The position numbers and the translations under genes were made by a program. DNA of 64,000 nt, taken from Hydractinia symbiolongicarpus. Its lineage: Eukaryota; Cnidaria; Hydrozoa; Anthoathecata; Hydractiniidae. A model generated the notes under the pieces. It worked only from the letters and a program-made list of their open reading frames with translations. It had not been told where the DNA came from and searched no databases. Shown in pieces: positions 1-5,502 of the stretch; the first letter of the stretch is position 1, and every line of letters starts with the position of its first letter. The stretch is taken from positions 9,176,001 to 9,240,000 of the forward strand of contig NC_079883.1 of NCBI RefSeq assembly GCF_029227915.1, read 5' to 3'.

Positions 1-58
1 AAATTAACATGCTTTCGCATAGTCGCGGCACCCAAAACGGACATTATACGATGTACAG

Positions 59-65
59 AAACACA
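59..65 (+). promoter_or_regulatory. H1 AC box (AAACACA)
   Basis: An exact AAACACA lies 165 bp before the H1 ATG and 9 bp before the E2F-like site. In vertebrate and sea urchin H1 promoters this sequence is the H1-specific upstream element. I did not see it in the other histone promoters here. Chance occurrence of a 7-mer is possible, so position and gene specificity carry the call. Confidence 0.5.
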
Positions 66-73
66 CATTTCTG

Positions 74-86
74 TTTTCGCGCCAAA
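74..86 (+). promoter_or_regulatory. E2F-like site upstream of H1
   Basis: TTTTCGCGCCAAA contains E2F-type cores on both strands (TTTCGCGC and TTTGGCGCG). A related CGCGCCAAA lies upstream of H3 at 1607..1615. It fits S-phase control of replication-dependent histones; binding is inferred. Confidence 0.5.
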
Positions 87-229
87 TCAATTCCCGGGAG
101 TGGTACTTTTACGTCCGCATACTTCGCACCGTCTTAAATTATATCTCATTTACACGGTAATGTTTAGTATACTTCTACTGTGATAACAAGCATCGTTTAT
201 CGTTGGATTGTTGTAAGAAAACATTAAAA

Positions 230-781
230 ATGAGTGAAGCAGCTTCTCCAAAGAAAATCGCACCCAAGAAGAAACCTGCTGCAAAGAAGACAGCTGATCA
301 CCCTAAATATGTGGACATGATCAAGGCTGCTATCGCTACCCTAAAGGAACGCGGTGGTTCATCTCGCCAAGCTATTACAAAATATATTCATGCAAATTAC
401 AAAGTTGCTGAAAACTCAGATCATCATCTGAAAATGGCTCTTAAACGAGGAGTAACATCAGGCGATTTGATTCAAACTAAAGGCACTGGTGCTTCTGGAT
501 CATTCAAGCTAGGTCAGGTAAAAAAAGAAAAACCTAAGAAAAAGGCCGCAGCAAAAAAGCCAACGGCAAAGAAGCCTACTGCAAAGAAAAGTACACCAAA
601 AAAGAAGCCAGCAAAGAAGAGCACGCCAAAGAAAGCAGCAAAGAAGCCTGCCACAAAGAAAGCCTCGGCTAAGAAACCAGCAGCTAAGAAACCCACAAAG
701 AAGCCTGTTGCTAAAAAACCTGCAGCAAAGAAGGTCAAAAAGACTCCCAAAAAGGCAGCAAAGAAGACCGCAAAAAAATAA
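230..781 (+). CDS. H1: Linker histone H1 (copy 1)
   Basis: A 183-residue linker histone that binds nucleosomal entry/exit DNA and compacts chromatin. A short basic N-tail with an SPKK site (residues 6-9) leads to the winged-helix globular domain at about 23-94 (from HPKYVDMI to GSFKL). The remaining ~90 residues are a lysine/alanine/proline tail with several AKKP and STPKK motifs, the latter typical CDK sites. I chose the ATG at 230 (product MSEAASPKK). The frame extends upstream only to a TTG at 203, and nine extra residues would be atypical for H1. No intron. A histone stem-loop follows 32 nt after the stop, marking a replication-dependent gene. H1 faces H3 in convergent orientation. The protein is the same in all 11 units. 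Confidence 0.97.
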   Translation: MSEAASPKKIAPKKKPAAKKTADHPKYVDMIKAAIATLKERGGSSRQAITKYIHANYKVAENSDHHLKMALKRGVTSGDLIQTKGTGASGSFKLGQVKKEKPKKKAAAKKPTAKKPTAKKSTPKKKPAKKSTPKKAAKKPATKKASAKKPAAKKPTKKPVAKKPAAKKVKKTPKKAAKKTAKK

Positions 782-813
782 TTTGTGTGTATCTGGCTAT
801 TACATTAACAAAC

Positions 814-829
814 GGCTATTTTTATAGCC
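814..829 (+). promoter_or_regulatory. H1 histone mRNA 3' stem-loop
   Basis: GGCTAT-TTTT-ATAGCC: a perfect 6-bp stem with a 4-nt loop, preceded by ACAAAC and followed by ACACA. This is the SLBP-bound 3' processing signal of non-polyadenylated histone mRNAs. Confidence 0.93.
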
Positions 830-850
830 ACACATTTACAAAAAAACATT
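830..850 (+). promoter_or_regulatory. Histone downstream element-like sequence of H1
   Basis: ACACATTTAC followed by AAAAAAACATT directly after the stem-loop. All five histone genes share this pattern (1086..1105, 2432..2450, 2792..2812, 3960..3980), at the place where U7 snRNA pairs in other animals. It lacks the usual AAGA/AAAGAG core, so the U7 role is inferred. Confidence 0.55.
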
Positions 851-1006
851 ATCTTGGTACAAAGTTAAACTTGTTTAAGTCACTTAAACAGTTAAAAAAG
901 AGTAAATTTAAGATTAGATTCCCTAAGTTTAAGTATTTTCGTTTTTAAATTTCTTATTTTCTTGCTTTTACTTTTCTTGCCCTTCATATTTTTAACATTG
1001 TCAAAC

Positions 1007-1043
1007 TTTATGTAGCATAAAATTTTTATGTAGCATAAAATTT
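1007..1043. repeat. Short tandem direct repeat in H1/H3 spacer
   Basis: TTTATGTAGCATAAAATTT occurs at 1007..1025 and again at 1025..1043, a perfect period-18 duplication. It is present in every unit; no function is evident. Confidence 0.9.
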
Positions 1044-1085
1044 AAACAGAAAGCAGGACAAAGTTTGATATAAAAAGCTAGCCGT

Positions 1086-1105
1086 AATATTTTTTATGGA
1101 TGTGT
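1086..1105 (-). promoter_or_regulatory. Histone downstream element-like sequence of H3
   Basis: On the minus strand the H3 stem-loop is followed by ACACATCCATAAAAAATATT, the same pattern as after the other four histone genes but with ATATT in place of ACATT. Confidence 0.5.
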
Positions 1106-1121
1106 GGCTATAAAAATAGCC
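1106..1121 (-). promoter_or_regulatory. H3 histone mRNA 3' stem-loop
   Basis: Minus-strand GGCTAT-TTTT-ATAGCC, starting 21 nt after the H3 stop; flanked 5' by AAAAAC and 3' by ACACA. Confidence 0.93.
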
Positions 1122-1142
1122 GTTTTTTGTTTGGTAAGATGC

Positions 1143-1556
<414 letters not shown>

Positions 1557-1606
1557 TTAAGAAGTCGATGTAGTACGGATACACAAGACGGTCTAAAATG
1601 CACTAT

Positions 1607-1615
1607 CGCGCCAAA
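1607..1615 (-). promoter_or_regulatory. E2F-like site of H3
   Basis: Minus-strand TTTGGCGCG, adjoining the TATA-like ATAAAA at 1617..1622. It matches the E2F TTTSSCGC pattern and the site upstream of H1. Confidence 0.5.
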
Positions 1616-1665
1616 GTTTTATTTCTCATATTGATTGACAGCTAAGGTTCAAAACAAACCATTTG

Positions 1666-1695
1666 ATTGGTGCTAAGAAAGTAATTTCTGATTGG
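1666..1695 (-). promoter_or_regulatory. Paired CCAAT boxes of H3
   Basis: ATTGG on the plus strand at 1666..1670 and 1691..1695 gives two CCAAT boxes for H3, centred 25 bp apart and about 115-140 bp upstream of its ATG. CCAAT boxes are the commonest histone promoter element. Confidence 0.6.
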
Positions 1696-1920
1696 CTGCA
1701 TAATGACATTACGCTCATTACTTTAACATTTTTATAAAATCTGTGTTTTTTGGCTACGGGAAAACGGCTGTATCTTCTGATACACAAAAGCTTTTGACTT
1801 TTTTTTTTTTTAGTAAGTAGCAGAAGGTTTGGCGAATTCCAACGATGCCAAATTTATTGCCTTACTGAAACACTAAGACCACGAATTTTTAAAAAAACTA
1901 CAGTTTTACTTAAAAAAATG

Positions 1921-1945
1921 TACAAAATGTTCGGAACATTTTGTA
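1921..1945. repeat. Perfect inverted repeat in H4 promoter
   Basis: Arms TACAAAATGTTC and GAACATTTTGTA (12 bp, perfect) around a single G, 14 bp before the H4-side ATTGG box. Likely a dimeric protein-binding site; the factor is unknown. Confidence 0.9.
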
Positions 1946-2034
1946 ATGACGCAACTCTATTGGTTAATTAGGGTGTTTCCACGAGCAGTAGGTAATTTTA
2001 TGGCCTCTTTTTAAAGCTGTCTGAATTCTGTTAA

Positions 2035-2391
<357 letters not shown>

Positions 2392-2415
2392 GCGTTGTCA
2401 TTGCTCAACAAAAAC

Positions 2416-2431
2416 GGCTATTTTTATAGCC
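2416..2431 (+). promoter_or_regulatory. H4 histone mRNA 3' stem-loop
   Basis: GGCTAT-TTTT-ATAGCC preceded by CAAAAAC and followed by ACAAA. Same stem as H1, H3 and H2A. Confidence 0.93.
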
Positions 2432-2450
2432 ACAAATCTTTTAAAACATT
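2432..2450 (+). promoter_or_regulatory. Histone downstream element-like sequence of H4
   Basis: ACAAATCTTTTAAAACATT, the shortest version of the shared element: the A run is four, against seven in H1, H2A and H2B. Confidence 0.5.
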
Positions 2451-2791
2451 ACTTTGTGCACGCTTCCAAATTACACAATGTGTAAAGTCTTGTCACAGTT
2501 ACATTTATTGCTATACGATACTATGTCATATATGACACAAAAAAAATTTAGAAATACTTTGTAGGGTTAATTTGCCTGGGAGTGTTTCCGTGAAAAGCTG
2601 GGTTAAGTTAAATGTAAGCAATAACATGGATCAATGTACTTGTCTTTTCTGCAAGTACAGCTAATAATACGTATGAAAAGTGAAGCTAATCCACACACAC
2701 ATGGGGAAGTATTTTAAATGTAGGCTAGTGTTCTTAAGCACATTATTTAGAAGTTTTATTAACTTCGGTTAACTTGTAGTGACGCCAAGTA

Positions 2792-2812
2792 AATGTTTTT
2801 TTAAAGATGTGT
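2792..2812 (-). promoter_or_regulatory. Histone downstream element-like sequence of H2B
   Basis: On the minus strand ACACATCTTT then AAAAAAACATT, identical to the H2A version. Unit 3 lacks one A of the run. Confidence 0.55.
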
Positions 2813-2828
2813 GGTCTTAAAAAAGACC
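2813..2828 (-). promoter_or_regulatory. H2B histone mRNA 3' stem-loop (variant stem)
   Basis: Minus-strand GGTCTT-TTTT-AAGACC. Three base pairs differ from the other four genes, all with compensating changes, so pairing is kept; 5' flank CAAAC, 3' flank ACACA. Confidence 0.93.
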
Positions 2829-2851
2829 GTTTGTGTTTGGTAGACGTTGGT

Positions 2852-3256
2852 TTACTTGCTGCTTGTGTATTTTGTGACGGCTTTTGTTCCTTCACTGACT
2901 GCGTGTTTTGCAAGTTCTCCAGGCAAGAGAAGACGTACTGCGGTTTGAATTTCACGAGAAGAGATGGTCGACTTTTTGTTTTGAAGAGCCAAACGCGAAG
3001 CTTCGGAAGCAATGCGCTCAAAGATGTCGTTGACAAATGAGTTCATGATGCTCATAGCTTTGCTTGAAACTCCGACATCTGGGTGAACTTGTTTCAAAAC
3101 ATTGTAGATGTAAATAGCATAACTTTCCTTTCTCTTTCTCTTGCGTTTCTTTTCACCAGTTCCACCAATCTTTCCTCCTTTTTTGCCGGCTCTTTTTTCA
3201 CCTTTCTTGGCTACTTTAGGTGCCTGTTTTCCTCCTTTAGCTGCTGCGTCAGACAT
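2852..3256 (-). CDS. H2B: Core histone H2B (copy 1)
   Basis: A 134-residue H2B. The N-tail is long (~45 residues, lysine/glycine-rich) and ends in the basic [10 protein letters not shown] stretch that passes between the DNA gyres. The histone fold starts at about residue 46 ([15 protein letters not shown]), followed by the C-terminal helix ending [10 protein letters not shown]129 corresponds to the ubiquitylated K120 of vertebrates. The tail is about ten residues longer than in vertebrate H2B. It lacks the SPKK repeats of sea urchin sperm H2B, so this is the somatic S-phase type. Divergent from H2A, its dimer partner, with 284 bp between ATGs. Confidence 0.98.
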   Translation of the reverse strand: MSDAAAKGGKQAPKVAKKGEKRAGKKGGKIGGTGEKKRKRKRKESYAIYIYNVLKQVHPDVGVSSKAMSIMNSFVNDIFERIASEASRLALQNKKSTISSREIQTAVRLLLPGELAKHAVSEGTKAVTKYTSSK

Positions 3257-3318
3257 GGTTAAAAATTTTTGCTACTTAACTTGTAAATAAGCATTAAACT
3301 GCAAGTCAAAACTTTTTG

Positions 3319-3324
3319 TTTATA
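3319..3324 (-). promoter_or_regulatory. H2B TATA box
   Basis: Minus-strand TATAAA within CTTATAAACAAA. Its distance to the ATG matches the TATA-like boxes of H3 (1617..1622) and H4 (2009..2014), predicting a 5' UTR of about 35 nt. Confidence 0.65.
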
Positions 3325-3334
3325 AGTAAAAAAA

Positions 3335-3354
3335 TCGGATCGAATTCGATCCGA
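3335..3354. repeat. Perfect 20-bp palindrome in H2B/H2A promoter
   Basis: TCGGATCGAA followed by its exact reverse complement TTCGATCCGA. A further half-site occurs at 3435..3443. Probably a dimeric factor site serving both genes; no known factor is assigned. Confidence 0.92.
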
Positions 3355-3374
3355 AAACGCCGATACGCAATTTA

Positions 3375-3428
3375 ATTGGTTAAAAAAAAAATCTTTTGTT
3401 TAATACTTAATTATGATTGGTTAAAAAA
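3375..3428. promoter_or_regulatory. Duplicated CCAAT element ATTGGTTAA
   Basis: ATTGGTTAAAAAAA occurs at 3375..3388 and 3416..3428 (the second with one A fewer), 41 bp or about four helical turns apart. ATTGGTTAA also occurs in the H4 promoter at 1959..1967. Confidence 0.55.
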
Positions 3429-3540
3429 ACATGATTTCGATCCTATTTTTATGATGAAAAAACGAGTAAAGTTTATTTCGTTAACACTTACGTTAAATAT
3501 TCGTACGTTTTTGTATTAACTTACAAATCAAATCGCAGTT

Positions 3541-3921
3541 ATGTCTGGACGTGGAAAAGGTGGAAAAGCTAAGGCTAAAGCCAAGACAAGATCCTCAAGA
3601 GCTGGACTTCAATTTCCAGTCGGTAGAGTGCATAGATTCCTTCGTAGAGGGCACTATGCTAACCGAATTGGATCTGGAGCACCAGTTTACTTAGCAGCCG
3701 TCTTGGAATATTTATCTGCTGAGATATTGGAGTTGGCTGGTAACGCAGCAAGAGACAACAAAAAAGCTAGGATTATTCCAAGACATTTACAATTGGCTGT
3801 TCGTAATGATGAAGAATTAAACAAACTTTTGAGCGGTGTAACCATTGCAGCTGGTGGTGTTTTGCCAAACATTCAAGCTGTCTTACTCCCAAAGAAGAAC
3901 GACAAAGGACAGAAGAAGTAA
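3541..3921 (+). CDS. H2A: Core histone H2A (copy 1)
   Basis: A 126-residue canonical H2A. It has the SGRGKGGK tail, the [20 protein letters not shown] entry to the histone fold, and the [10 protein letters not shown] and [17 protein letters not shown] segments. The last carries acidic-patch residues. The end is [17 protein letters not shown], with the lysine pair ubiquitylated in other animals. There is no SQ(E/D) motif at the C-terminus, so this is not H2A.X, and no H2A.Z features are present. Intronless; the stem-loop starts 23 nt after the stop. It is the last histone gene before the 5S/snRNA block. Confidence 0.98.
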   Translation: MSGRGKGGKAKAKAKTRSSRAGLQFPVGRVHRFLRRGHYANRIGSGAPVYLAAVLEYLSAEILELAGNAARDNKKARIIPRHLQLAVRNDEELNKLLSGVTIAAGGVLPNIQAVLLPKKNDKGQKK

Positions 3922-3943
3922 ACCGCTACACTCAGAAAACAAC

Positions 3944-3959
3944 GGCTATTTTTATAGCC
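3944..3959 (+). promoter_or_regulatory. H2A histone mRNA 3' stem-loop
   Basis: GGCTAT-TTTT-ATAGCC with 5' flank AACAAC and 3' flank ACACA. Confidence 0.93.
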
Positions 3960-3980
3960 ACACATCTTTAAAAAAACATT
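3960..3980 (+). promoter_or_regulatory. Histone downstream element-like sequence of H2A
   Basis: ACACATCTTT followed by AAAAAAACATT, identical to the H2B version although the two genes lie on opposite strands with unrelated surroundings. Confidence 0.55.
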
Positions 3981-4086
3981 GTTTTTTTCACAAAACTATA
4001 ACCTTAAAGTCTAATAGATAATCCATGCATACGCCTTGTCCTAAGTAACTCAAAGAAATTAAATAAAAAAATTTGATCACAACGTC

Positions 4087-4096
4087 AAAATAAATT
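4087..4096 (+). promoter_or_regulatory. TATA-like element upstream of 5S
   Basis: AAAATAAATT at -32 to -23 relative to the 5S start. Several invertebrate 5S genes need an A+T box near -30 in addition to the internal promoter. It could also be read as an AATAAA signal after H2A. Confidence 0.35.
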
Positions 4097-4118
4097 GCAC
4101 GTATTTGCACCTACTAAT

Positions 4119-4238
4119 GTCTACGGCCATACCACGATGAACACACCCGTTCTCGTCTGATCACGGAAGTTAAGCATCGTCGGGCCGGGATAGTACTTGG
4201 ATGGGGGACCGCCTGGGAACTCCCGGTGTCGTAGGCTT
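4119..4238 (+). rRNA. 5S ribosomal RNA (copy 1)
   Basis: 120 nt from GTCTACGGCC to GTAGGCTT, closely matching metazoan 5S rRNA. The ends pair into helix I (nine pairs including G-U). The internal Pol III promoter is present: box A around nt 50-64 (GTTAAGCATCGTCGGG) and box C around nt 80-98 (TGGATGGGGGACCGCCTGGG). Transcription should stop in TTTT at 4237..4240, with a second TTTT at 4243..4246. It lies 197 bp past H2A on the same strand and faces U1. 5S linked to histone repeats is known in some invertebrates. Confidence 0.97.
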
Positions 4239-4306
4239 TTCATTTTCATTTGCTGTGATATATTTCTTGTTATAACAATTAAGGAACGTGGCGGTTGTTG
4301 AAAGTG

Positions 4307-4332
4307 TTTCCTATGACATTTTCCTACGACAT
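4307..4332. repeat. 13-bp tandem duplication
   Basis: TTTCCTATGACAT then TTTCCTACGACAT (one mismatch), followed by a further TTTC. Confidence 0.85.
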
Positions 4333-4545
4333 TTTCAGGTGATAGTACGAGAAAAAAGAGCTTTCAAATGCATACAAACTCGATCTATTGCCGATCATCC
4401 AATAACCCTGACGGAATGGCAAATAAAATAAAATTCCGCCGCCTTCCGAGGACTTATATCGCAATCACGTTTCGTAACAGCCAAGCGAGGTTTTACCTTA
4501 GCGTTTAAGTCACCACCGACATTTGGCCGCGCAACTTTTCTAAGC

Positions 4546-4561
4546 TCATTCATTTTGACTT
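4546..4561 (-). promoter_or_regulatory. Candidate 3' box of U1
   Basis: Minus-strand AAGTCAAAATGAATGA starts about 5 nt after the U1 3' end and resembles the sequence after U2 (AAGCAATAAAAGAATAA). Both suggest the snRNA 3'-end signal recognised by Integrator; the vertebrate consensus is GTTTN0-3AAARNNAGA. Confidence 0.45.
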
Positions 4562-4565
4562 AAGG

Positions 4566-4730
4566 AGGGGGCGAGCGCGGACGCAGGCCCCCACTACCAG
4601 AAATTGTACGGTCGAGTTACTGACGTTTGCAGTAATCGCAGAGGTCAGCCCAAGCGTAGTGCAATGCAAGAGCCTCACTCTGGAAGAAAACCCTCATTGA
4701 TCAGTCTTTACTTCCCCGTCAGGTAAGTAT
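4566..4730 (-). ncRNA. U1 snRNA (copy 1)
   Basis: About 165 nt. The 5' end ATACTTACCTG is the exact 5'-splice-site-recognition sequence. Stem-loop II keeps the U1A-type loop ATTGCAC, the Sm site is AATTTCTGG, and the 3' stem-loop IV is GGGGGC...GCCCCC. The 3' end is placed from stem IV and may be off by 1-2 nt. The stem-loop I loop reads GATCAATGAG, where U1-70K normally sees AUCANGAAG. The RNA acts in the U1 snRNP of the spliceosome. It lies 189 bp downstream of U2 on the same strand, with a PSE-like element at 4779..4787. Confidence 0.95.
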
Positions 4731-4778
4731 GAGTTGGAACTGCACCGTAGCATGAGGGTACCCTTCAAAGTTTGTTAA

Positions 4779-4787
4779 TGCTTGTGG
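4779..4787 (-). promoter_or_regulatory. PSE-like element of U1
   Basis: Minus-strand CCACAAGCA at -57 to -49 from the U1 start, followed by TTAAC. The same nine bases occur at -54 to -46 of U2. Position fits the proximal sequence element bound by SNAPc. Confidence 0.6.
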
Positions 4788-4901
4788 CTTGAGTGTGTTA
4801 TAAACTGCCGTGTCGCGGGGCATAGGCTGTATTCTCCCCCAGTGTACGCGTTTTGTTCCCGCCGTAGACTATGCAGAGTGCCGTCGGAAAGAGGACTGCT
4901 A

Positions 4902-4918
4902 TTATTCTTTTATTGCTT
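4902..4918 (-). promoter_or_regulatory. Candidate 3' box of U2
   Basis: Minus-strand AAGCAATAAAAGAATAA just after the U2 3' end; alignable with the U1 candidate at 4546..4561. Confidence 0.45.
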
Positions 4919-4919
4919 A

Positions 4920-5107
4920 TGTGGGCCGCCATCGGTAATAGTGCAACACCAAGGCAACCCGTGGTCACGGCGTGAATGAATCCACCTCCATGACCCAAGG
5001 CCAAAAATCAGATTAATATACTGACCATTCAGAGAATGGCCTACCAGATATTAAACTGATAAGAACAGATACTACACTTGATCTTAGCCATTAGGCCGAG
5101 AAGCGAT
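4920..5107 (-). ncRNA. U2 snRNA (copy 1)
   Basis: About 188 nt. The 5' half is near-identical to other animal U2: ATCGCTTCTCGGCC, the branch-site-pairing segment GTGTAGTATCTG and TTCTTATCAGTTTAATATCTG. The Sm site is GATTTTTGG. Near the 3' end GGGTTGCC pairs with GGCGGCCC (8 bp) to form stem IV, which sets the 3' end at about 4920. Stem-loop I has loop TAAT where most animals have TTTT. U2 pairs with the intron branch site in the spliceosome. It lies between the tRNA and U1, all on the minus strand. Confidence 0.95.
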
Positions 5108-5429
5108 AAAGAACAAGCGTTGCCATGATAGGCATCGTCCACACACCGTAACTGCTTGTGGAGCATGTCACGTTACTGTAAAGCTTACAACTGTCACCGC
5201 GTACGGATGGACGGCGACATAGTAAAAATCACGGCTGTTGATTTAGCCGTAGGATGGAGAGCGACTGTAGCGAGTGGATGGTAACTTACATGAATGCTAA
5301 CAAAGGCGACGATACTAAGTGCGTGATATTACTTTCCAATATGTCTGCGTACATTCCGTTTATCAACGCATTACGCCAGAACGTGCGCGCGCGTTACACA
5401 GTAGACCATGCAGCCGAAATGCGACAGTG
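5108..5429. other. U2 upstream region and tRNA 3' flank
   Basis: 322 bp holding the U2 PSE-like element (5153..5161), an ACGGCT/AGCCGT hairpin (near 5231..5250) and a 14-bp alternating purine-pyrimidine tract (5381..5394). No further RNA gene recognised. No TTTT occurs on the minus strand within about 200 nt of the tRNA 3' end. Confidence 0.8.
5153..5161 (-). promoter_or_regulatory. PSE-like element of U2
   Basis: Minus-strand CCACAAGCA followed by GTTAC, at -54 to -46 from the U2 start. I found no third copy in the unit. Confidence 0.6.
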
Positions 5430-5502
5430 CGACCCTGCCAGGAGTCGAACCTGGAATCCCCTGATTCGTAGTCAGATGCCTTATCCATTGGGCCACAGGG
5501 CC
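5430..5502 (-). tRNA. tRNA-Arg(ACG) (copy 1)
   Basis: 73 nt, no intron. The acceptor stem GGCCCTG/CAGGGTC (one G-U pair) closes with discriminator G. The anticodon stem TCTGA/TCAGG encloses CTACGAA with anticodon ACG, which after A34-to-I editing reads CGU/CGC/CGA. The T arm CCAGG-TTCGACT-CCTGG carries box B (GGTTCGACTCC); box A lies in the D arm. CCA is not encoded, as in eukaryotes. It diverges from the next unit's H1. Confidence 0.96.

Larger units (their letters stand above)
1..229 (+). promoter_or_regulatory. H1 upstream/promoter region
   Basis: Part of the 580-bp spacer between the previous unit's tRNA and H1. It holds an AAACACA box (59..65), an E2F-like site (74..86) and an A+T stretch TTAAATTATATC (134..145) that may serve as the TATA element. 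A SmaI-type CCCGGG lies just after the E2F-like site. Which sites act, and the transcription start, are inferred. The same sequence precedes H1 in every unit. Confidence 0.6.
782..1142. other. H1/H3 convergent 3' spacer
   Basis: 361 bp, very A+T-rich, between the H1 and H3 stop codons. It holds the 3' processing signals of both genes and an 18-bp-period direct repeat at 1007..1043. I see no gene or RNA in it. Confidence 0.85.
2392..2851. other. H4/H2B convergent 3' spacer
   Basis: 460 bp between stop codons. Besides the two sets of 3' signals it contains a perfect 14-bp palindrome TGTCATATATGACA (2524..2537) and a 7-bp-arm hairpin GTACTTG/CAAGTAC (2636..2658). No gene or RNA recognised. Confidence 0.85.
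3257..3540. promoter_or_regulatory. H2B/H2A divergent promoter region
   Basis: 284 bp shared by the dimer partners. It holds a minus-strand TATAAA for H2B (3319..3324, 63-68 bp before the ATG, like the H3 spacing), a perfect 20-bp palindrome (3335..3354) and two copies of ATTGGTTAAAAAAA starting at 3375 and 3416. A single TTTCGATCC half-site like the palindrome arm is at 3435..3443. H2A has no clear TATA; TTAAATAT at 3493..3500 is a candidate. Confidence 0.7.
4239..4565. other. 5S/U1 convergent spacer
   Basis: 327 bp between the facing 3' ends of 5S and U1. It holds the 5S terminator, a 13-bp tandem repeat (4307..4332) and the U1 3'-box candidate (4546..4561). No other gene recognised; I looked for U4, U5, U6 and spliced-leader-like sequences without success. 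Confidence 0.8.

Noticed and set aside
203-229. Upstream extension of H1 by nine residues (MDCCKKTLK)
   Set aside because: It starts at TTG, and H1 proteins normally begin MSE-like; the ATG at 230 is the natural start.
514-750. Phe/Ala/Gly-rich minus-strand ORF opposite H1
   Set aside because: Antisense shadow of the lysine-rich H1 tail.
2743-3040. 97-codon and 77-codon ORFs across the H2B 3' end
   Set aside because: Off-frame shadows of H2B; the first changes its end in unit 3 because of a homopolymer indel, as expected for non-coding frames.
3687-3872. 61-codon ORF antisense to H2A
   Set aside because: Shadow of H2A.
4060-4096. AATAAA-like poly(A) signals after H2A
   Set aside because: The stem-loop and downstream element come first and explain 3' processing; the A+T box is as likely part of the 5S upstream region.
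4719-4730. Strong 5' splice donor CAGGTAAGTAT on the plus strand
   Set aside because: It is the antisense of the U1 5' end, which by nature is complementary to a consensus donor; no exon lies there.
4782-5004. Two overlapping ORFs of 65 and 68 codons on opposite strands
   Set aside because: They overlay the U1 promoter and the U2 RNA gene; no coding evidence.
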